From the NCBI RefSeq assembly GCF_001586275.1, contig NZ_CP014545.1, positions 310,001-374,000 on the forward strand: 64,000 bases of DNA. Reading direction: 5' to 3'. The first letter of the stretch is position 1. The number at the start of each line of letters is the position of its first letter. The stretch comes from Sphingorhabdus sp. M41 (lineage in GTDB: Bacteria > Pseudomonadota > Alphaproteobacteria > Sphingomonadales > Sphingomonadaceae). Shown here in pieces: positions 17,286 to 26,493 of this stretch. The notes beneath the pieces are model-generated. The model was not told where the DNA came from. It saw only the letters and a list, made by a program, of their open reading frames with translations, and ran no database searches. The position numbers were made by a program, and so were the translations under genes.

Positions 17286-18035
17286 CTATTTGCCAGCCAG
17301 CTTTTTCGCATCTGCCAGATGGGTGCGGCCGATGCGGATTTCGGTGCCGCATTTGAGGCAGGCCATCCACACGCCGCCACCGTCATGGCGCAAGCCGGCA
17401 ATCCAGTCACGCCGGACCAGATGCGAACGGTGCAGGCGGATAAATTCTTCGGGGTCGAGCCGCTCTTCAAGGCCGGTGATGGTCTGGTGCAGCAGATAGC
17501 TGACGGGGCCGACATGCAGGCGCATATAGTCCCGCTCGGCTTCGACCCGGTCGATTTCCGTGGCCACAATACGGCGCAACTCGGACTTGTAAGGTACCCA
17601 GAATTCTTCTGCCCAGGGCGAGTCTTCCGCTTCATCATTGCGCGGTTCCGCAGTCCGCTCCCGGACCCGGGAAATGGCCAGTGTCAGTCGCTCGTTCTCG
17701 ACTGGCTTCAGCACATAGTCGATCGCTGCCACGTCAAAGGCCTCGACCGCGAAGCGATCAAAGGCGGTGACGAATATGATCGCCGGGGCATCGGCCTTGC
17801 CGGACAGGGCGCGTGCGACGTCCAGTCCATCCTTGCCCGGCATCGCGATGTCGAGCAGCAGCAAGTCCGGTTTCAATTGTTCAGTGAGGCGCAGCGCCGC
17901 CTCGCCGTCGCTGGCGGTTCCGATCAGATTGATATCCGGTTGCCGGGCGCAGAGCAGTTGCAGCCGTTCGATCGCCAGCGGTTCATCGTCGACGATCAAT
18001 GTTGTAAGCGGTTTGCGTTCGATTTCTTCGATCAT
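17286..18035 (-). CDS. LytTR-family response regulator
   Basis: A 249-residue two-component regulator. Residues 1-125 are a receiver domain with the acidic pocket TLIVDDEP and phospho-acceptor aspartate in LLLLDIAMPGKDG. Residues about 145-245 are a LytTR DNA-binding domain (VEAERDYMRLHV, EFIRLHRSHLVRRDWIAGL). It is translated from an ATG overlapping the stop of the sensor kinase by four bases. A pair of 9-bp direct repeats of LytTR-site geometry lies upstream of the operon (19238-19267), suggesting autoregulation. The controlled genes are unknown. Confidence 0.95.
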   Translation of the reverse strand: MIEEIERKPLTTLIVDDEPLAIERLQLLCARQPDINLIGTASDGEAALRLTEQLKPDLLLLDIAMPGKDGLDVARALSGKADAPAIIFVTAFDRFAVEAFDVAAIDYVLKPVENERLTLAISRVRERTAEPRNDEAEDSPWAEEFWVPYKSELRRIVATEIDRVEAERDYMRLHVGPVSYLLHQTITGLEERLDPEEFIRLHRSHLVRRDWIAGLRHDGGGVWMACLKCGTEIRIGRTHLADAKKLAGK

Positions 18036-19165
18036 GGGTTGTCCAGCATCAAGGGCAAGGTCAGTTGGGCAATATAGCCACCTTCTGCCGGACGTACAGT
18101 CTGCAGACTCGCTTGTCGGCCAAAGCGCGTTTCGAGTCTGTCCCGGACATTCGCAAGCCCGATGCCGCTGCTCTTGCCATCATCGTTCAAATCCACCGGC
18201 CGCGGATCGCCATCATCGGCTACCGTCAGGATCAGATTGTCACCATCGGACCGCGCGCTGATCGCAATGGTCACCGGGCGTTTGCTGTGCGCCACGCTAT
18301 GCTTGATCGCGTTTTCGACCAATGGTTGCAGAATCAATCCGGGCACCAGTACGCCGAGCAGATCGTCGGGAATATTCACCTTTGTCCGGAGCCGCTCGGG
18401 GAAGCGCACCGCCTCGATATCGAGGTAGAGATTCTGCAGATGGACCTCTTCCGACAGGGGGACGTCTTCCAACGGATCGCCCGACAGGCTGGTGCGGTAG
18501 AATTTCGAAAGGTTGAGGATCATCTCCTCCGCTTCTTCCGGCTGACTGCGCATGACCAGAGTACTCAGGCTGTTGAGCGTGTTGAACAGGAAATGCGGGT
18601 TGACCTGATAGCGCAGCGATCGCAATTCTGCATCCTGCGCGGCCTGGGCAAAGCGGGCCGCCTTGCGCTCGATCTGGCGGACTTCCCCGGCATAGCTAAG
18701 GGTCAGATAGAGCGAAGCCCAGCTGACCAGGAAGAAGAAGCGGGAAGTGGCATCCTCGGAAATCGCCTTGAGGGCGAGATTGTCTTGGGACATATATTTG
18801 CGCATTTCCTCGACATGCGCTTCGTCCCACAGATTTTCCGGATAATAGACATTGAAGACGTAGTGATTGCACCAGGCGATGATGATGGCGCAGGGAATCG
18901 CGGCGGCGAAAGCAGTGATAATGCGGGTGGAAAGCGCCTTGTCCTCAAAGCGGCGGAGAAACAGGTAGAGCAGATAGGTGATGCCGATGCCGAAAATCGT
19001 CACGACGATGCGGCGCATCGCCATTTCACCCTGCGACGGCCAGTCACCGATCGATGCGCGCAGTGTCAGGACAATCACATAGAAAAGCCAGAATCCGAGT
19101 ATCGACAGGATGGCAACCTGATGTCCGACCGACGGCTTGTGATTTCCCAGTTCAAATTTTCTCAT
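18032..19165 (-). CDS. LytS/YehU-type sensor histidine kinase
   Basis: A 377-residue membrane kinase of the His_kinase (PF06580) family. Four or so membrane segments occupy the N-terminal 160 residues, followed by a short coiled-coil, the phospho-acceptor motif QVNPHFLFNTLNSLSTL, and an ATPase part with ILQPLVENAIKHS and GIGLANVRDRLE. It has no recognisable extracellular ligand domain, so the signal is probably sensed in or near the membrane. It forms an overlapping operon with the LytTR regulator gene downstream. Confidence 0.95.
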   Translation of the reverse strand: MRKFELGNHKPSVGHQVAILSILGFWLFYVIVLTLRASIGDWPSQGEMAMRRIVVTIFGIGITYLLYLFLRRFEDKALSTRIITAFAAAIPCAIIIAWCNHYVFNVYYPENLWDEAHVEEMRKYMSQDNLALKAISEDATSRFFFLVSWASLYLTLSYAGEVRQIERKAARFAQAAQDAELRSLRYQVNPHFLFNTLNSLSTLVMRSQPEEAEEMILNLSKFYRTSLSGDPLEDVPLSEEVHLQNLYLDIEAVRFPERLRTKVNIPDDLLGVLVPGLILQPLVENAIKHSVAHSKRPVTIAISARSDGDNLILTVADDGDPRPVDLNDDGKSSGIGLANVRDRLETRFGRQASLQTVRPAEGGYIAQLTLPLMLDNP

Positions 19166-19237
19166 ATATATTCAATTCATGGTTTCAATGCAGCTTAGGG
19201 CAATATGGTATCAATTGTCTCTAGGGGAATCGTGCCC

Positions 19238-19267
19238 GGTCGAACCATGGTTGCGGTTGGTCGAAAC
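19238..19267. promoter_or_regulatory. Candidate LytTR operator: two 9-bp direct repeats with a 12-bp spacer
   Basis: GGTCGAACC at 19238-19246 and GGTCGAAAC at 19259-19267 match at eight of nine positions and start 21 bases apart. Paired 9-bp direct repeats separated by 12 bp are the geometry bound by dimers of AgrA/LytTR regulators. The site lies about 75-100 bases upstream of the kinase-regulator operon start. The repeats are seen; binding is inference. Confidence 0.5.
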
Positions 19268-19400
19268 TTTCTAAGCAGGGCGCGCAATTTTCCGAATTTG
19301 GAAGCCCGGCGGGCAATGAATCTGCTTCTCCTTAACCAATTGCTAACCATGTTTGGCTTTAATGACTGCGTGGCATGAGTCCATGAGGAGTTGCGAAAGC

Positions 19401-19952
19401 ATGACCAAGGAAATACGATCCGTTCCAGGCGCGATGACGCTGGCTGAAATGAAAGAATTTGCGAGCTTCAGCTCTGCTGCCCAGCGCTATATCCGACGCT
19501 CACTGGATGTTGGCCTCGAGCGTTCCGATGCCGTTGAAACATGGTCGCGCGACAAGGTTGAAGAAGCGGGGATCAAGGTCCAGATATCATTGTACCGGCG
19601 GCTCGCCGACATTCGCAAAGCCATTCCCCAGGATTGCGCGATCGACAATATCGAAGCGTTCATGCCCTCGCTGATTTCGCTCGCTGCCTATGATCTGGGG
19701 CAGGGCCGTATCCACAGTTTCCCCGCCTTTCGCTTTCTCTATGAGCGGTTGCTGGGTCCGGATGCGCGTCCGTGGCTGCCCGGAGCCTTTTGTGCAGCGT
19801 CGGCGCTACCCCATCTTCACCCGAAAACCCGCAAGGGCTTGCTACAGTCGATCAGCGAAGCCGCTGCAACTGCGCCCGGATGGTCCAATCGCGAACCCAG
19901 CTTTTTTCCGGAATGGGTCGACAAGGTCGACATGAGCAAGGCGGCGCATTGA
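19401..19952 (+). CDS. Conserved protein of unknown function
   Basis: A soluble, mostly helical protein of 183 residues that I do not recognise; it has no signal peptide, membrane span or known motif. I chose the ATG at 19401 (MTKEIRSVPGAMTLAEM) because AGGAG lies at a proper distance before it; in-frame starts at 19353 and 19362 lack a ribosome-binding site. The sequence looks like a real gene (balanced composition, a Trp-rich C-terminal end). It is convergent with the metal-hydrolase-like gene at 19963-20862. Confidence 0.65.
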   Translation: MTKEIRSVPGAMTLAEMKEFASFSSAAQRYIRRSLDVGLERSDAVETWSRDKVEEAGIKVQISLYRRLADIRKAIPQDCAIDNIEAFMPSLISLAAYDLGQGRIHSFPAFRFLYERLLGPDARPWLPGAFCAASALPHLHPKTRKGLLQSISEAAATAPGWSNREPSFFPEWVDKVDMSKAAH

Positions 19953-19962
19953 CCACTGTTAC

Positions 19963-20862
19963 CTAGGCAGTCGCCGGGCGTCCGGTTAGGGCCGCTTCAT
20001 ATTCGCTTTCGGCGCGCTGGATCAGATGCCGGTCATCTTCGTTCCACGGATGAAATCCGGGCAGGAAGAATTTGATCCACGGGATGATGATCGCCCGCGC
20101 TATGCCCGGCTCGACGAGCAGGAACTTCAGCAGTCTGAGCTTTACCCGCCATCCGGTCATGCCGTCCTGCGCGAGCAGATCGAGCGTGTCGTTCCAGCGA
20201 TTGCCCCAGAAATTTCTGGTAATGACGAGCATCATCAACGCCTTCACTTTCCAGCGTTGCCAGCGGCTCCACTCCCGGGTCGCGTAGAGCCATGTGTCAT
20301 AGGCGACGCCTTTATGTTCGATCTCTTCCAGTGCGTGCCAGCGCCACAGGTCGGCGGTTTCCTCATCGGAATCTTTCCAGTGCCGGGGATTGGCGAGAAA
20401 TTGCTGTGCCATGATCGCGGTAAAATGTTCGAGGATCATTGTCGCCGCCAGATTGGTAATCTTGGGCCGGCCCTTGGTCATGCCGAGCGATTCGGTGATG
20501 CGCTGTTCGATCCGGCTGGTGTCATAGCCGTTTTCCTCGACCCGGCGATTGAGTGCCAGATGTTCGCGACTGTGGATCACTTCCTGCTGGACGAAGGCGC
20601 GGATTTCCTTTTGCAGTTTTGCCGGCGTCTGATCGCGAAATTCTCTCACGCTTTCGATGAAGAATGCTTCGCCGCGCGGGAATGTGAGCGACAGGCAATT
20701 GTAGAATGCGGTCGCTACAGGGTCGCCGTTTTGCCAGTATTTGCCGGGTGCATAACCCTCTTCCCGTCCGAAGCGGCGGTCGCGGGGGGTGATTTCATGG
20801 CCTGCAGGCGTGGGCGTGCAGATGGGTTTCGGTTCGATGTTGTCGGAGTGGAGCATATTCAT
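19963..20862 (-). CDS. PF10118-type predicted metal-dependent hydrolase (copy 1)
   Basis: A 299-residue protein of the family annotated as metal-dependent hydrolase (PF10118). It shows the family spacing of acidic and histidine residues: VQQEVIHSREH, EHFTAIMAQQ and WHALEEIEHKGVAYD, which look like ligands of a di-metal centre in a helical bundle. The biochemical role of this family is not established. A second copy lies at 26494-27456. This copy is divergent from a TetR-type regulator 67 bases away, which probably controls it. Confidence 0.85.
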   Translation of the reverse strand: MNMLHSDNIEPKPICTPTPAGHEITPRDRRFGREEGYAPGKYWQNGDPVATAFYNCLSLTFPRGEAFFIESVREFRDQTPAKLQKEIRAFVQQEVIHSREHLALNRRVEENGYDTSRIEQRITESLGMTKGRPKITNLAATMILEHFTAIMAQQFLANPRHWKDSDEETADLWRWHALEEIEHKGVAYDTWLYATREWSRWQRWKVKALMMLVITRNFWGNRWNDTLDLLAQDGMTGWRVKLRLLKFLLVEPGIARAIIIPWIKFFLPGFHPWNEDDRHLIQRAESEYEAALTGRPATA

Positions 20863-20929
20863 CGGATGTTTCCATTATGCGAAATACGGCCTATAGCTAA
20901 CATGAATGATAATAAGGTTACTTACATAA

Positions 20930-21526
20930 ATGTCAATAGCGAAGCGACGTCTCTCCCCGGAAGAAAGCCGCGGCATGGCGCTGGCAGCAGCCCGCGATTT
21001 GCTGATCGAAACAGGACCTCAGTCGGTCACGTTGAAAGCCGTTGCCGGGCGGATTGGCCGCACCCACGCCAATCTTTTGCACCATTTCGGCTCTGCCTCA
21101 GGCCTGCAAAAGGCGCTGGCGGCCTATTTGTCCGACGAAGTCTGCGGAATGATCGCGCAAGCGATCCTGAAATCCCGCTCCGGTGAAGGCTGTGCGCGGG
21201 ATATTGTCGACCTGACTTTTGATGCGTTTGACAAACAGGGTGCTGCAGCGCTCTGGTCCTGGATGATGCTGACCGGCAATGAAGACGCGCTCGACCCGAT
21301 CGTCGAAGCGATTCACAAGCTGGTCGACGATGTCGGAGAAGGCGGTCACCAGGATCGCGAGATGCACGAAGATACGCTGGCGCTGGTGCTGATGGCATTG
21401 GGTGATGCGTTGATCGGTGAGCGCTTGTCCGGATCGCTGGGGCTGGCGCGCAACAGCGCTCGCGACATGGCTGAGCGGCAACTGGAAGATGGCCTGGATC
21501 GCTGGGAAAACGAGCAGAACGCTTAA
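20930..21526 (+). CDS. TetR/AcrR-family transcriptional regulator
   Basis: A 198-residue regulator with an N-terminal TetR helix-turn-helix (MALAAARDLLIETGPQSVTL, then RIGRTHANLLHHFGSASGLQ) and a helical ligand-binding C-terminal part. It is divergent from the first PF10118 gene, the standard arrangement for a local repressor. The intergenic stretch holds ACATGAATGA (20900-20909) and ACATAAATGT (20924-20933), a weak repeat pair whose second member covers the start codon and could be its operator. Confidence 0.9.
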   Translation: MSIAKRRLSPEESRGMALAAARDLLIETGPQSVTLKAVAGRIGRTHANLLHHFGSASGLQKALAAYLSDEVCGMIAQAILKSRSGEGCARDIVDLTFDAFDKQGAAALWSWMMLTGNEDALDPIVEAIHKLVDDVGEGGHQDREMHEDTLALVLMALGDALIGERLSGSLGLARNSARDMAERQLEDGLDRWENEQNA

Positions 21527-21541
21527 GCTTTCGCAAGCCGG

Positions 21542-21982
21542 TCAATCTTTGGCGAAAAGCTGATCATCACTGGCGAAGGCCTTGAACTCGAGCGCATTGC
21601 CGCTCGGATCATGAAAAAACATTGTTGCCTGTTCGCCGACCTGTCCCTTGAACCGGATTGTCGGCGGGATGACAAAGTGGATAGCGGCTGCGGACAGACG
21701 GTCTGCGAGAGCCTGCCATTCGGACATCGTCAGCACGACGCCAAAATGTGGCACCGGAACCTGCTCGCCATCGACCGGATTTACCAAGGGCCGGGCCGCG
21801 AAATTCTTGTCGAGATGGGTGACGATCTGATGCCCGTACAGACTGAAATCTATCCAGTGCGGATCGCTGCGACCTTCTTCACAATCGAGCAGGTCGCCGT
21901 AGAAACTGCGTGCGGCATCAAGATCATGTACCGGGAAAGCGAGATGGAAGGGTCGCAAAGAGGGGTGGGGGTCAGTGCTCAT
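21542..21982 (-). CDS. VOC-family (glyoxalase/bleomycin-resistance/dioxygenase fold) protein
   Basis: A 146-residue single VOC domain: [20 protein letters not shown] at the start and [14 protein letters not shown] at the end, with metal-ligand candidates His in the first beta strand and Glu in the last. Such proteins act as glyoxalases, dioxygenases or binding proteins, and the substrate cannot be told. I chose the ATG at 21982 (MSTDPHPSL); it overlaps the end of the upstream gene by 11 bases, implying coupling. Confidence 0.88.
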   Translation of the reverse strand: MSTDPHPSLRPFHLAFPVHDLDAARSFYGDLLDCEEGRSDPHWIDFSLYGHQIVTHLDKNFAARPLVNPVDGEQVPVPHFGVVLTMSEWQALADRLSAAAIHFVIPPTIRFKGQVGEQATMFFHDPSGNALEFKAFASDDQLFAKD

Positions 21983-22661
21983 ATTTGCGCTGCTTGTCTT
22001 CGGGAGCGGCAAGGGTGAAGCAATGTTCAAAATCCAGATCGGAGCCCTGACCCCGAGATTCTTTCTGCTTGGCATCGGCCAGCATCGCTTCCCGGCCCTG
22101 CGTCAATAATATATCGCTTTCCTGACCGCTGAGCCCCTCGGCCCGCATCTTGTCGCGGGCACGGCTGTCGAGCACGGCGGCTAGTGTTTTCAGATCCTGG
22201 GCGGTCTTGGACAGGCCTTCGCGGTCGTGGACTTCCTCATAGGCCAGTTGCAGCATCCCGGCGCACTGGGTCAGGTCCGGCTTTGGCTTGGGCGGGACTG
22301 CAGCGTCGAGCAGCGGCAGGCAGGTCGCCATTTCACTTCTGACCACCTCGTCCGGATCGGCTGCCTCTTTTCCCAAAGCTTGCTGGGCCGCTACCGCTGC
22401 CAGAATTTCTTCCCGGACCTGCTCTCTGCTTCGACCGCTATCGTCCATGATTCGCTGGCCGATCAGCCCGGCATAAGTGGCACCGCGCTCACTGAGCAAC
22501 GGAAAGTCGAGCGCGCTCTCCACCCCGCGCTCCTGTTCCGAAGCGATGATCGCCAGAACGGCAACACAGGAGAGGTCACGCCGCTGGATTTCGTCGAGCG
22601 GCGCGGGTGGACTGGCTGCCGGCTGCGACAGTAGGAGCATCAGGAGTGAAATGAAGTTCAT
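21972..22661 (-). CDS. Exported protein of unknown function
   Basis: A 229-residue protein with a signal peptide ([17 protein letters not shown]) and a mature helical part with cysteines in [28 protein letters not shown] and FEHCFTL that could form disulphides in the periplasm. The layout ([16 protein letters not shown] near the N terminus) resembles uncharacterised sphingomonad periplasmic proteins. It is upstream of and overlaps the VOC gene. The start at 22661 is chosen so that the signal peptide is at the N terminus. Confidence 0.7.
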   Translation of the reverse strand: MNFISLLMLLLSQPAASPPAPLDEIQRRDLSCVAVLAIIASEQERGVESALDFPLLSERGATYAGLIGQRIMDDSGRSREQVREEILAAVAAQQALGKEAADPDEVVRSEMATCLPLLDAAVPPKPKPDLTQCAGMLQLAYEEVHDREGLSKTAQDLKTLAAVLDSRARDKMRAEGLSGQESDILLTQGREAMLADAKQKESRGQGSDLDFEHCFTLAAPEDKQRKYEH

Positions 22662-22739
22662 GGACGGGCAATAGCAAGCAAATGCGCGTTCGAGCAATTA
22701 GCAATTGAATGGTGATCACGAACACGGCAAAAGCCGCTG

Positions 22740-24284
22740 GTGTCAAAACTCCATGAAATGATCGCCCGCCATCCCTACGCAATCTCGCTGTTTGCGGGCG
22801 GCCTGAGCGCAACCGGCTTCGCGCCGCTGAACCTGTGGCCGCTGACGATATTGATGCTGGCCTTGTGGATGGCGATCGTGATGCAGGCCAAGAGCCGCAA
22901 GGCCGCCTTTTTCACCGGCTGGCTGTTCGGCTTGGGCCATTTTGTCATCGGCCTCAACTGGATTGCCAAGGCCTTTACCTTTCAGGCGGCAATGCCGGAG
23001 TGGCTGGGCTATGTCGCTGTGGTCCTGCTGTCGCTTTATCTGGCGGTGTTTCCGGCATTGGCAGCCTTGGTCGCCTTCTGGGTTGGCAAGGAGAGACCCG
23101 TGACGTTCGTGCTGGCATTGGCGGGAATGTGGATCATCACCGAATGGCTGAGAAGCTGGGTGTTCAGCGGGTTCATCTGGAATCCTCTGGGGGTGATCGC
23201 GCTGCCGCTCGGCCAGATGGCGAGTCTCAGCATGTTTGTCGGATCCTATGGTCTTTCCGCGCTCCTGTTTGCCGGAGCCGGTGGTCTGTGGCTGCTATTC
23301 CAGAAAAGATGGCAGGCTGCCTTCCCGCTGATGGCCATTTTCGCGGGGCTTTCTTTGATACCGCATCAGGTGAAGCAGATTTCGCCGGAGCAACCTCTGC
23401 TCACCGTGGTCCAGCCCAATATCGGTCAGCAGGATAAGTGGCAGGCGGGATATGAGCAGCAGAATCTGGCGAAACTCGCCGAACTGACGCTCCGCGAAGA
23501 CGACCGACCGCGGATCATTTTCTGGCCGGAAGCGGCAATTCCCGATTATCTCGAGACCGGCTATCCGGCGCGCTATTATTACGGTCGCCCACCGGAATTT
23601 GTCCGTCAGCAACTCGGCGGGCTGATGAAGCCCGACGATGTGCTGGTGCTGGGTGCGCTCAAGCTGGAATTTGACGAGGCCGGCGGACGCGCCGTCGGTG
23701 CCCGCAACAGCGTCTTTGCGATGGATGCGCAGCATGAGCTGCTCGGGCGCTATGACAAGTCCCATCTGGTTCCTTATGGTGAATATCTGCCGATGCGGCC
23801 GTTATTGTCTGCTCTTGGCCTGTCCCGTCTGGCACCGGGAGATTTTGATTTCTGGCCTGGGCCCGGCGCTCGTTCGCTTGATCTCGGTCAATTCGGGAAG
23901 GCGGGTCTGCAGGTCTGTTATGAAATCATATTCTCGGGACAGGTTGTCGATCCAGCGAACCGCCCGGATTTCATTTTCAATCCGTCCAATGACGCCTGGT
24001 TCGGCAGCTGGGGGCCGCCGCAGCATCTGGCACAAGCACGATTGCGGGCGATCGAAGAAGGGCTGCCGGTGATCCGTTCGACTCCGACTGGCATTTCGGC
24101 GGTAATTGACGCGAACGGAACGGTCAGAGCCAGTGTCGCCATGGGACAAGCGGGCCGGATTGACAGCCGACTACCAGAGGCAAAGGCGCCAACGCTGTTC
24201 GCCCGTTATGGCAATATCCTGTCCCTCGGTCTGGCGCTGATTTTGCTGTTATCTGCCATTGCCATCCGCGTGCGCGGTCGTTAA
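22740..24284 (+). CDS. lnt: Apolipoprotein N-acyltransferase
   Basis: A 514-residue inner-membrane enzyme that adds the third acyl chain to lipoproteins. The N-terminal half has about six membrane segments; the C-terminal half is a nitrilase-type domain with the catalytic triad visible as FWPEAAIPDY (Glu), YDKSHLVPYGEY (Lys) and LQVCYEIIFSG (Cys). A last membrane segment ends the protein. The start is most likely GTG at 22740, with an ATG six codons further in as an alternative. metK follows after 68 bases. Confidence 0.95.
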   Translation: MSKLHEMIARHPYAISLFAGGLSATGFAPLNLWPLTILMLALWMAIVMQAKSRKAAFFTGWLFGLGHFVIGLNWIAKAFTFQAAMPEWLGYVAVVLLSLYLAVFPALAALVAFWVGKERPVTFVLALAGMWIITEWLRSWVFSGFIWNPLGVIALPLGQMASLSMFVGSYGLSALLFAGAGGLWLLFQKRWQAAFPLMAIFAGLSLIPHQVKQISPEQPLLTVVQPNIGQQDKWQAGYEQQNLAKLAELTLREDDRPRIIFWPEAAIPDYLETGYPARYYYGRPPEFVRQQLGGLMKPDDVLVLGALKLEFDEAGGRAVGARNSVFAMDAQHELLGRYDKSHLVPYGEYLPMRPLLSALGLSRLAPGDFDFWPGPGARSLDLGQFGKAGLQVCYEIIFSGQVVDPANRPDFIFNPSNDAWFGSWGPPQHLAQARLRAIEEGLPVIRSTPTGISAVIDANGTVRASVAMGQAGRIDSRLPEAKAPTLFARYGNILSLGLALILLLSAIAIRVRGR

Positions 24285-24315
24285 AGTAGATATAAACATT
24301 CCCTTATGTCCGATG

Positions 24316-24352
24316 GGTCAGCCTCTTTCTGATCAAAAATCAGGAATTTATT
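24316..24352 (+). promoter_or_regulatory. metK leader with two mutually exclusive hairpins over the ribosome-binding site
   Basis: TTCTGAT (24327-24333) can pair with ATCAGGA (24339-24345) around CAAAA; the 3' arm contains the AGGA ribosome-binding site of metK. Alternatively CTGATC (24329-24334) can pair with GGTCAG (24316-24321), which would free that site. The shared segment makes the two folds exclusive, as in a translational switch. I could not match it to a known SAM-binding riboswitch class, and the helices are short. Confidence 0.4.
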
Positions 24353-25564
24353 ATGCGTTCAGAATTTATTTTTACCTCCGAATCGGTCTCTGAAGGCCAT
24401 CCTGACAAGGTCTCCGACCAGATATCCGATGCTATTGTTGATCTGTTTCTTTCCAAAGATCCGGAAGCCCGGGTTGCTTGCGAAACCCTGACCACGACTG
24501 AACGCGTAATTCTTGCAGGGGAAGTTCGCGGTTCCGGCATGATCGATACGGACGGCAATTGGGCGCCCGGTGCTCAGGAAGAAATCCAGAGCGTCGTCCG
24601 CGAAACCGTCAAGAAAATTGGCTATGAACAGGACGGGTTCCACTGGCAGAATTTGACGTTTGAAAATTATCTGCACCCGCAATCGGCGCATATTGCGCAG
24701 GGCGTGGACGAAAGCGGTAACAAGGACGAGGGCGCCGGTGACCAAGGGATCATGTTTGGCTATGCCAGCGACGAGACCCCGGACCTGATGCCGGCAACGC
24801 TACAATATTCCCACCAGATATTGAAGCAGATGGCCGCCGATCGCCACAGCGGGAAAGCGCCGTTTTTGGAGCCAGACAGCAAGAGTCAGGTTACCCTGCG
24901 CTATGTCAACGAAGTACCGGTAGAGGCCGTTGCTCTGGTGGTCTCGACGCAGCACGCACCTGGCTATTTCAAGGACAGCGACAATCCCGCGCTTTACGAA
25001 GAATTGCGCGACTATGTGATGGGTGTGTTCCATAAGGTGCTGCCCGAAGGCTTTATCACCGACAAGACTGTGATTCACGTCAACCCGACCGGCCGGTTTG
25101 AAATTGGCGGGCCGGATGGTGACGCTGGCCTGACTGGCCGCAAGATCATCGTCGACACTTATGGCGGTGCAAGCCCCCATGGTGGCGGTGCCTTTTCCGG
25201 CAAGGACCCAACCAAGGTCGATCGCTCTGCAGCCTATATCACTCGGTATCTGGCGAAAAATGTCGTCGCCGCCGGCTTGGCCAAGCGCTGTGCGATACAA
25301 CTTTCCTATGCGATCGGCGTTGCCGAGCCATTGTCGATCAATGTTGATTTGCACGGCACCGGTACGGTGAGCGAGGAAAAGCTGGAAGAAATATTGCCGC
25401 AGCTGGTGCGTCTGACGCCCAAAGGCATTCGCACCCATCTCGGCCTGAACAAGCCGATCTACTCACCGACCGCCGCTTATGGTCATTTCGGTCGCAAGGC
25501 CGAGGGTGATTTCTTCACTTGGGAAAAGATCGATTTGGTAGACGCGCTAAAAGCCGCTATTTGA
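24353..25564 (+). CDS. metK: S-adenosylmethionine synthetase
   Basis: A 403-residue cytosolic enzyme making S-adenosylmethionine from methionine and ATP. Signature segments [15 protein letters not shown] (ATP/Mg), [12 protein letters not shown] and the P-loop-like [19 protein letters not shown] are all intact, and length is normal. AGGA lies seven bases before the ATG and falls inside a possible leader hairpin. It sits between lnt and trmB, all in the same direction, and supplies the cofactor of TrmB. Confidence 0.97.
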   Translation: MRSEFIFTSESVSEGHPDKVSDQISDAIVDLFLSKDPEARVACETLTTTERVILAGEVRGSGMIDTDGNWAPGAQEEIQSVVRETVKKIGYEQDGFHWQNLTFENYLHPQSAHIAQGVDESGNKDEGAGDQGIMFGYASDETPDLMPATLQYSHQILKQMAADRHSGKAPFLEPDSKSQVTLRYVNEVPVEAVALVVSTQHAPGYFKDSDNPALYEELRDYVMGVFHKVLPEGFITDKTVIHVNPTGRFEIGGPDGDAGLTGRKIIVDTYGGASPHGGGAFSGKDPTKVDRSAAYITRYLAKNVVAAGLAKRCAIQLSYAIGVAEPLSINVDLHGTGTVSEEKLEEILPQLVRLTPKGIRTHLGLNKPIYSPTAAYGHFGRKAEGDFFTWEKIDLVDALKAAI

Positions 25565-25595
25565 AGATGATTTTGTCCGCAGATGCTTCCGAGCA

Positions 25596-26291
25596 ATGAC
25601 AGCATTTAAAGAGGGCGATCCCACCACTATCCGCCAGCTCTATGGGCGGAGGCAGGGCCATGCTTTGCGCGACCAGCAGGTGGAACTGGTCGAAAAGCTG
25701 CTGCCGCAAATCGCGGTGCCAACGGAGGGCCCGGTTACGGCAACATCGCTGTTTGGTAGTGATCGTCCGCTGCATTTCGAGATTGGCTTCGGCGCCGGCG
25801 AACATCTGGCCGCTCGCGCAGACATGCTGCCCGATCATGCTTTTATCGGTTGCGAACCCTATCTCAATGGCGTGGTTGGAGCGCTGCAGCATATTCGTGA
25901 CGGTCACCTGGGCAATGTCCGCCTGCATATGGGCAATGCGCTGGATGTGCTGGAGCGAATTCCGGACGGCAGCCTGAGCTTCGTTTATCTGCTGCATCCC
26001 GATCCCTGGCCGAAAGCACGGCATGCCAAACGGCGTTTCATGAATCATGGCCCGATCGGCCTGATTGCGCAGAAGCTGAAGCCCGGCGGCGAATTTCGGT
26101 TCGGTACCGATCATCCGGTCTATCTGGAATGGGCCTGCATGATCATGAACCAGCGCGATGAATTTGACTGGCTGTGCGAAAGTTCGGAAGACTGGATGAT
26201 CCGCCCGGGCGGCTGGCCGGAGACGCGTTACGAAGCGAAGGCGCGCCGGCAGGATCATGATGTCTGGTATTTCCGCTACCGCCGCAAATAA
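25596..26291 (+). CDS. trmB: tRNA (guanine-N7-)-methyltransferase
   Basis: A 231-residue class I SAM-dependent methyltransferase that methylates G46 in the variable loop of tRNA. The SAM site appears as LHFEIGFGAGEHL and the family signature as LLHPDPWPKARHAKRRF, with GGEFRFGTDHPVYLEW later. It starts 31 bases after metK and is probably co-transcribed with it, a common neighbour pair in alphaproteobacteria. Confidence 0.95.
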   Translation: MTAFKEGDPTTIRQLYGRRQGHALRDQQVELVEKLLPQIAVPTEGPVTATSLFGSDRPLHFEIGFGAGEHLAARADMLPDHAFIGCEPYLNGVVGALQHIRDGHLGNVRLHMGNALDVLERIPDGSLSFVYLLHPDPWPKARHAKRRFMNHGPIGLIAQKLKPGGEFRFGTDHPVYLEWACMIMNQRDEFDWLCESSEDWMIRPGGWPETRYEAKARRQDHDVWYFRYRRK

Positions 26292-26493
26292 GCCAGTTGA
26301 ACCAAAACCCACCGCACCCGTTCATATTTGAACTTGGCCGATATCCGCCAATGCCGCTGCGAATAACAGATTTTTAACCCTGTATCTTAGGCATGCTTCC
26401 CCGCCGATCCTTAACCTTCCTTATCTATTCAGCGCTGAACCAAATCACGGGTCGCGCCGGAATGAATTTGAACTGGGAGGTTCACGAACAGAT

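Noticed and set aside
24285-24352. Known SAM riboswitch (SAM-II, SAM-V or SAM/SAH) before metK
   Set aside because: I could not line up the conserved core of any of these classes by eye; only the alternative hairpins remain, which I report as a candidate.
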